Shown here piece by piece: positions 52,506-56,797 of a DNA stretch of 56,797 nt (positions are counted from its first letter, which is position 1; each line of letters starts with the position of its first letter). A model generated the notes under the pieces. It saw only the letters and a list, made by a program, of their open reading frames with translations. It ran no database searches and had not been told where the DNA came from. Source of the DNA: Elusimicrobiota bacterium (GTDB lineage Bacteria; Elusimicrobiota; Elusimicrobia; UBA1565; UBA9628); the NCBI GenBank assembly GCA_023249675.1, contig JAHFCE010000003.1:54988-111784 (forward strand), read 5' to 3'. The position numbers and the translations under genes were made by a program.

Positions 52506-53845
52506 AGTGAGCGCCTTCGGGCGACCACCTGCATGGCCTCGCCGAGAAGATCGAGCCCTTCCAAAGCCTGTTGCGCGGTGATCACAAGCGGCGGGTTGAT
52601 GCGGAGCGAAGGGTTGTAGGACATAGTCAAAACCCCCCGTTTGAGCCCCTCTTCAAAGATCTCCCGGCAAACGGCCTTGTCGAGGGATTGTTGTTTCTTC
52701 GGATGAATCAGATCCACGCCGAGCATCAAACCCCGGCCGCGGAGAGATCCAATCAACGGCTGCTTCGCCTTGAGCTCCTCGAGACGGCGGAGCATTGCCG
52801 CGCCGACCGTCGCGGCATTTTCCACAAGCTTATCGCGCAAAATGATTTGAAGCGTCGTATCGCAAGCGGCCGACGCGAGCGGATTGCCGCCGTAGCTGGA
52901 GGACGAGCCCGAGGGGTTTGACCACGGTTTGGCGGAGGCGGTCTCATCGTTCGTTACGACGCCGGAGACGGGGAAGCCGCCGCCGAAGCCCTTGCCGATC
53001 GTCATTATGTCGGGGACGACGCCTTCGTGATCGCAGCCGAACATCCGGCCGGTGCGGCCGAAGCCGGTGATCATCTCATCGGAGATAAACACCGCCCCGA
53101 TTTCCCGCGCGAGGTCGCGCACACCTTTGAAGAAACCGGCGGGAGGGATCACGTTGCCGTTGGTGCCTTGGATCGGCTCGAGGATGATCGCGGCGACGGA
53201 GGCGGTCGTCTCGCGCTTGAGCTTCTCCCGTAAAAATTCCAGGCAATGCGCCCCGCAGTCATGCGGTTGCTGAGCGCCGAAGGGGCACCTGCGGCTGTCG
53301 GGGTAGGGGGCGAGGTGCAGTCCCGGCGCCATCGTGCCATAGTCGTTCTTAAAACCGTCATTGAGCAGGCCCATGACGCCCATTGTCTTGCCATGGAAGC
53401 CGCCCCAGAAGCCGACAACCTCCAGCTTGCCCGTCCTCGACTTTGCCAGGCGCAGCGCGGCCTCAACGGCCTCGGCGCCCGATGAGTACAGCTGGCAGCG
53501 CTTGAGGCCCTTCGGAGTCACGGACGCCAAAGTCCTGAGGAAATTGACGCGGTGCGGCGAGGTGAAAGAGCCGACGGCGGTCTTCGAGGCTTGATCTCCA
53601 ATGGCCCTCGCCCAGTCCGGGTGTCCGTAGCCGAGGGATGCCACGCCGATTCCGGCGACGAGGTCGAGATATTCTTTTCCATCGACGTCGCGTAATGTTG
53701 CGCCGTTGCCGCCGTCGATGGCGAGCTGGGCGTACAACGCGATCGTTTGCAGGCCCGGAGCGATGTATTCCTGTTCTTCGTTAAACAGGGCTTTCGATTT
53801 TGGTCCGGCGCAATAGGGGGCGTCCGCCAGCGTTTGGGGCGTCAT
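52502..53845 (-). CDS. Class III pyridoxal-phosphate aminotransferase
   Basis: A 447-aa enzyme of the ornithine/GABA/alanine-glyoxylate group. The family features are DVDGKEYLDLVAGIGVASLG, YSSGAEAVEAALRLAKS, the cofactor-binding FISDEMITGFGRTG and the Schiff-base lysine in TIGKGFGGGFP. SYGGNPLASAA is typical. The substrate cannot be read directly. Paired with the downstream dehydrogenase, it could aminate an oxidised inositol or sugar; class III members can also act as phospho-amine lyases. The ATP-grasp gene ends 5 bases upstream. Confidence 0.9.
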   Translation of the reverse strand: MTPQTLADAPYCAGPKSKALFNEEQEYIAPGLQTIALYAQLAIDGGNGATLRDVDGKEYLDLVAGIGVASLGYGHPDWARAIGDQASKTAVGSFTSPHRVNFLRTLASVTPKGLKRCQLYSSGAEAVEAALRLAKSRTGKLEVVGFWGGFHGKTMGVMGLLNDGFKNDYGTMAPGLHLAPYPDSRRCPFGAQQPHDCGAHCLEFLREKLKRETTASVAAIILEPIQGTNGNVIPPAGFFKGVRDLAREIGAVFISDEMITGFGRTGRMFGCDHEGVVPDIMTIGKGFGGGFPVSGVVTNDETASAKPWSNPSGSSSSYGGNPLASAACDTTLQIILRDKLVENAATVGAAMLRRLEELKAKQPLIGSLRGRGLMLGVDLIHPKKQQSLDKAVCREIFEEGLKRGVLTMSYNPSLRINPPLVITAQQALEGLDLLGEAMQVVARRRSL

Positions 53846-53850
53846 GGTTG

Positions 53851-54693
53851 TTATCTCTTCCTGCCGGCGACTTGGCGCAGGCGAAGGCGCATGCGGCGGG
53901 CGATTTGGACCGCAGCTTCGGTGCGCACGCGCGCGAAGCTCGGCCAGCTGTTGATGTCGATGATATAAATCGTTCCATCGTGAGTCACGATGGCGTCACC
54001 GCCGAACACCTCGACTTTCACGGCTTGCGCCGCGAGCTCGGCCGAGTTGGCCAAATCCTCAAGTTCGAAGGGCAGGCGACGGGCGGTGGAGGGATCGTGG
54101 TAGAACCACGTGAACCACTGGCCGGGGCCGACGCCGTAGAATTTGATGAGGTCGCCGTCGATGTGGCGCTGGATCGCGAGGTTCTTGATTTCGCGGCTTT
54201 CGAATTCGCGGCGAACATTCAATGCCTCGTTCCAGTTCCGAGCAAACATGACATCGTAGGCGCAGGTATTGTGCACATCGCCGCGTTTCAGCCACCAGCC
54301 TCCGGCCGCCTCGAAGGACGGCGCTGCGCGGTTCGCGTTGGCGGTGGTGCGGCGCACCTCGGTCGGGGGATACGATAGGCCGGGCGTGTTGGCGAAGGAC
54401 TCAAGCATGCGCGTGCGGTAGCAGCCGAGGACGGAGTCGGCGGGGTTGATCGTCACGACGCCGGTCTCGGCCTCGATCTTTTTAAGGCGCATGAGGCGCG
54501 GGTAGGTTTCGCACATCGGGATGATGAGGTCGTAGTCCTTCACGTCGGCGCGGTCGAATTCTTCGGGCGTCATGACCGAAACTTCGGTTTTAAGGATCGA
54601 GAGCTGGTCCATGACGGCCTTGAGTATGAGAGCATCATCGGACTCGCGGCCTGGGGAATTTTGAATCTCGCGCAAAACCCCGAGCGCTTTCAT
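53851..54693 (-). CDS. ATP-grasp-family enzyme (kinase or ligase)
   Basis: A 280-aa protein. VTINPADSVLGCYRTRMLES is the usual 'N....i....dK..m...L' entry of ATP-grasp domains. GWWLKRGDVH gives the ATP-binding lysine, LAIQRHIDGDLIKFYGVG the next strand, and TIYIIDINSWPSF the metal-binding DxN. These patterns resemble both RimK-type carboxylate-amine ligases and inositol-phosphate (ITPK-type) kinases. The inositol context makes the second reading attractive, but sequence alone does not decide. It starts in a 4-base overlap with the nucleotidyltransferase gene. Confidence 0.78.
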   Translation of the reverse strand: MKALGVLREIQNSPGRESDDALILKAVMDQLSILKTEVSVMTPEEFDRADVKDYDLIIPMCETYPRLMRLKKIEAETGVVTINPADSVLGCYRTRMLESFANTPGLSYPPTEVRRTTANANRAAPSFEAAGGWWLKRGDVHNTCAYDVMFARNWNEALNVRREFESREIKNLAIQRHIDGDLIKFYGVGPGQWFTWFYHDPSTARRLPFELEDLANSAELAAQAVKVEVFGGDAIVTHDGTIYIIDINSWPSFARVRTEAAVQIARRMRLRLRQVAGRKR

Positions 54694-55400
54694 GGCCGCA
54701 TCTCCGTGGTGAGGAATAATTCAGCCGCCTGGAGGTCTACGGGGCGGTCGACATCTATGGTCTTGGACATGGTCACGCCAGACACTCGCTCGCCTGAGGC
54801 GACGAGCGCCGTCCAAAAATCACGTAGACGTCCGTGCGCGGAGGCCTCGGGCAGGCGCCGCGCCGCGGAGCGCGTCAAGTAGTAGAGGCCGCAGGTCACG
54901 GCGCGGCGCGTCTTCGCATCGGGGCCGACCGCGGTGACAACGCCGACTTCATCCACGTCGGCCCACAGCGGCTTCTCGTCATCGACATGTAATGTTAACG
55001 CTATTCCTGCCCGGGCTTTTGTCGCGCGGCATTCGTTGATGAACCGCGAGACGTCTTCAGGCTGGATGAGAGCATCGACCGTGCTGACCACAAAATCCTC
55101 CTTTGTCTCGGCGATCCGCAGACTGACGAGCCGGAAGCTCTCAAAGGAGGAGGTCGTATCGGCCGTGATGAAGTCGAACTCGATGTCGGTAAACGCAGCG
55201 CTCAGGCTTGGGGCTACGCCGCCGCCGCGGCTGTTCGTCAGGATGGTCAGTTTCCCGCAGCCCGCCGCGCGCAGCCCATCGACGACCCAATGCGACAGAG
55301 GGCGCCCGGCGACCGGGATCAGTGCCTTAACAGTGCTTGGATGGCTCTTGGCCAAACGCGAACCCTCGCCCGCTGCGATGATTCCCGCTTCGATCGTCAT
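54690..55400 (-). CDS. MobA-like sugar/inositol-phosphate nucleotidyltransferase
   Basis: A 236-aa protein. IIAAGEGSRLAKSHPSTVKA followed by LIPVAGRPLSHWVVDGL is the nucleotidyltransferase signature (GxGSR...K). VVSTVDALI supplies the metal-binding aspartate region, and KTIDVDRPVDLQAAELFL is the usual C-terminal 'iDidtp.Dl..ae'. In this operon it may activate inositol 1-phosphate or an amino derivative as a CDP compound. It overlaps both neighbours by 4 bases. Confidence 0.85.
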   Translation of the reverse strand: MTIEAGIIAAGEGSRLAKSHPSTVKALIPVAGRPLSHWVVDGLRAAGCGKLTILTNSRGGGVAPSLSAAFTDIEFDFITADTTSSFESFRLVSLRIAETKEDFVVSTVDALIQPEDVSRFINECRATKARAGIALTLHVDDEKPLWADVDEVGVVTAVGPDAKTRRAVTCGLYYLTRSAARRLPEASAHGRLRDFWTALVASGERVSGVTMSKTIDVDRPVDLQAAELFLTTEMRP

Positions 55401-56062
55401 CCGAGCAGGGCCTCGAGCTCAATGACCGAGCGGATGGTCCAATCTTGGCCGACATTCGCAATCGCGCCGCCAGCGGCGACCAGAGCGCGCCTCATTCCGA
55501 CACCGGCAGCGCCTTTCATATCGCGTTTGACCGAGTCGCCGATCATGACGCAGTCCGCCGGCGAGGTTTTGAGGGCTTGAGCAGCGTGGAGGAAGATGGC
55601 AGGCTCGGGCTTGGCCACGCCGAGCATCCCGGAATCGGCCACGACGGAGAACAGCGGACGCAGGCCCTCGGCGGTTAGGACATCGTCCAAGTTGCCGTAG
55701 AAGTTGGAGACGATGCCGAGGCGGTAGCGCTTGGAGAGGCGTTTCAGCGCGGGGGTCAGTCGCTTAAACTGCTTGCGGCAGTCGGCGACGAAACGGTCGG
55801 CGATGGGATCGATCAAGTCGGTCCGGTTCGGGGCCAGGGCCCTGACGACGTCTTTCACCTGGAGGCGCACGGTTTGTGCGAGATCAAGGCCGCTCAGTGC
55901 GTGGCGCGCGGGGAGGTTGTCGTCCGAGTCGTAGAAAGCGCGGTCGAAGCGATCCTTCGTGAAGTCGAGACCGGCTTCCTCATAGAGGGGATGGAAACGC
56001 TCGAGCCAGGTGGTTCCATCGGCATCGAGGGTCCCTCCATAGTCGAACAACAGGGACTTCAT
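55397..56062 (-). CDS. HAD-superfamily hydrolase, first gene of the inositol operon
   Basis: A 221-aa HAD protein. Motif I is LLFDYGGTLDADG, with the nucleophile aspartate but a glycine where phosphatases usually have the second aspartate. Motif II is IVSNFYGN, motif III is VAKPEPAIF and motif IV is MIGDSVKRD. A helical cap lies between I and II. It may remove phosphate from an inositol phosphate or lipid. The ATG at 56062 lies six bases after a perfect extended -10 box, which rules out a longer start at 56125. Confidence 0.85.
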   Translation of the reverse strand: MKSLLFDYGGTLDADGTTWLERFHPLYEEAGLDFTKDRFDRAFYDSDDNLPARHALSGLDLAQTVRLQVKDVVRALAPNRTDLIDPIADRFVADCRKQFKRLTPALKRLSKRYRLGIVSNFYGNLDDVLTAEGLRPLFSVVADSGMLGVAKPEPAIFLHAAQALKTSPADCVMIGDSVKRDMKGAAGVGMRRALVAAGGAIANVGQDWTIRSVIELEALLG

Positions 56063-56068
56063 CCGCGT

Positions 56069-56077
56069 ATTATACCA
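56069..56077 (-). promoter_or_regulatory. Extended -10 promoter of the inositol operon
   Basis: TGGTATAAT on the minus strand ends six bases before the HAD ATG, predicting a leaderless message. No -35 box is evident. Confidence 0.68.
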
Positions 56078-56118
56078 AATAGCCGTTACCCTTCGATTTG
56101 TCGAGACTGTGACGGGCC

Positions 56119-56147
56119 TTGACACTGATAGGCAAACCTGTTATAAA
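56119..56147 (+). promoter_or_regulatory. Strong promoter upstream of pilM
   Basis: TTGACA (56119-56124), exactly 17 bases, and TATAAA (56142-56147). Initiation near 56154 would give a leader of about 100 bases before pilM. Confidence 0.78.
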
Positions 56148-56166
56148 TCCCTGCCGTGCAAAAAAC

Positions 56167-56215
56167 GCGCCGAGTCCGACCTCCCGGAAAAGACGGGGGG
56201 CGTCGGCGCTTTTTT
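56167..56215 (+). terminator. Terminator-like hairpin in the pilM leader
   Basis: Outer stem GCGCCGA / TCGGCGC (56167-56173 and 56203-56209), with further GAC/GTC and C-rich/G-rich pairing inside, then six T residues (56210-56215). Six A residues precede it, so it is nearly symmetrical. About 60 bases of RNA would be made before it. It is either an attenuator for pilM or the end of a small RNA. Confidence 0.7.
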
Positions 56216-56256
56216 AATGACTTGTTGGCGCGGTCGGCCGGGAACTAAGGGGGTCA

Positions 56257-56797
56257 ATGCCTAAGCTCGAAGAGGTCAAGGAGAAGCTCGGAGCCTTAAA
56301 AGGGCTTGCGGAGATGCTCCTCGGACCCAAGGACGTCATCGGCATCGATGTCGGCTCGTACTCGGTTAAGATTGTTCTCTTCAAACCCGAGGCCGGCGCG
56401 TATCAGCTTAAGGCCTGGGGCCATCTGCCTCTCGGCGAGAAGATGGACGCGGGTCCTGATGAGAAGAAGGCGGCCGTGATCAATGCGTTGCGTGCCTTTT
56501 TCATCGAGAAGGGCGTCAAGGTGAAGGACGTCGCGACCGCTGTGTCGGGGAATGCGGTCATCGTGCGTTACGTCAAATTTCCGCGTCTGACGAAGAGCGA
56601 ACTTCGGACGACATTGGTGACGGAGGCCGAGCCGTTCATCCCTTTTGACATCAATGAAGTGCAGCTCGGCTTCCATATTCTCAGCGAGATCGTCGAGGAC
56701 GGCCAGAAAAAAATGGAAACCGTGCTGGTCGCGGCCAAGCGAGAGATCGTCGTTCAGCGTCTTGAAATCCTTCAGGGCGCGGGGTTGATCCCTGCGA
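56257..56797 (+). CDS. pilM: Type IV pilus assembly protein PilM, N-terminal part (runs off the right edge)
   Basis: The first 180 codons of an actin-like ATPase that helps form the inner-membrane platform of type IV pili. The phosphate-1 motif is VIGIDVGSYSVKIVLF. VRYVKFPRLTKSELRTTLVT and EAEPFIPFDINEVQLGFHIL match PilM. The ATG at 56257 follows an AAGGGGG ribosome-binding site. Expected partners pilN, pilO and pilQ would lie beyond the edge. Confidence 0.93.
   Translation, partial: MPKLEEVKEKLGALKGLAEMLLGPKDVIGIDVGSYSVKIVLFKPEAGAYQLKAWGHLPLGEKMDAGPDEKKAAVINALRAFFIEKGVKVKDVATAVSGNAVIVRYVKFPRLTKSELRTTLVTEAEPFIPFDINEVQLGFHILSEIVEDGQKKMETVLVAAKREIVVQRLEILQGAGLIPA

Noticed and set aside
56119-56215. 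Possible c-di-GMP (GEMM-I) riboswitch before pilM, because of a GGCAAACC match
   Set aside because: The match falls inside the promoter spacer and the CACGCA and ACGCAAAGCC parts of the motif are missing.

Overview
The window is a high-GC bacterial chromosome segment that contains the replication origin. Genes left of about 6.1 kb (gyrA, gyrB, a DciA-like gene, dnaN, dnaA) run leftward. A run from hpf to lepB runs rightward. Most genes beyond 15.8 kb run leftward again. The host is Gram-negative: it has a nearly complete lipid A set (lpxA, lpxB, lpxC, lpxD, lpxI, fabZ), BamA, OmpH/Skp and several lipoproteins. It also carries HPr kinase and a mannose-family PTS. Alanine/proline-rich secreted proteins with this mixture suggest Elusimicrobiota, but this is an impression from style and content, not a phylogeny. 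No tRNA, rRNA, CRISPR array or insertion sequence was recognised, and no gene-free stretch exceeds 300 bases.

Layout. 1-6.3 kb: origin region with DnaA boxes on both sides of dnaA and an AT-rich stretch next to the upstream cluster. 6.3-15.8 kb: one dense operon of hpf, hprK, rapZ, PTS EIIA/B/C/D, ptsH, ptsI, lepA and lepB. 15.8-21.4 kb: secreted peptidases (M3, M14), two exported proteins of unclear function and coaD. 21.5-32 kb: an ankyrin gene that looks acquired, metH behind a structured leader, a TPR protein, a secreted phospholipase D-like protein, recG and rpmB. 32-34.6 kb: a multi-spanning membrane protein and a CheY/CheC-like pair. 34.7-48.9 kb: a long envelope cluster (bamA, ompH, lpxD, lpxC, fabZ, lpxA, lpxI, a Gfo/Idh oxidoreductase, lpxB, an MsbA-type exporter, a RelA/SpoT protein and two lipoproteins), interrupted by a RelBE-type toxin-antitoxin pair. 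48.9-56.1 kb: a seven-gene operon around myo-inositol-1-phosphate synthase. The window ends inside pilM, which has its own promoter and a leader containing a terminator-like hairpin.

The most promising system is the inositol operon: HAD hydrolase, nucleotidyltransferase, ATP-grasp enzyme, class III aminotransferase, Gfo/Idh dehydrogenase, CDP-alcohol phosphatidyltransferase and inositol-phosphate synthase. The chemistry suggests an inositol- or amino-cyclitol-containing lipid headgroup, and the operon sits directly upstream of bamA and the lipid A genes. Other points of interest are a recurrent promoter layout with the -10 box 6 or 9 bases before the start codon (probably leaderless mRNAs), a probable attenuator before metH, and a probable CTG start codon in the inositol operon.

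All calls come from reading the sequence and from family knowledge. No database search or folding program was run. Several start sites were moved downstream of the longest open frame, and one was moved upstream; each is explained in its entry.
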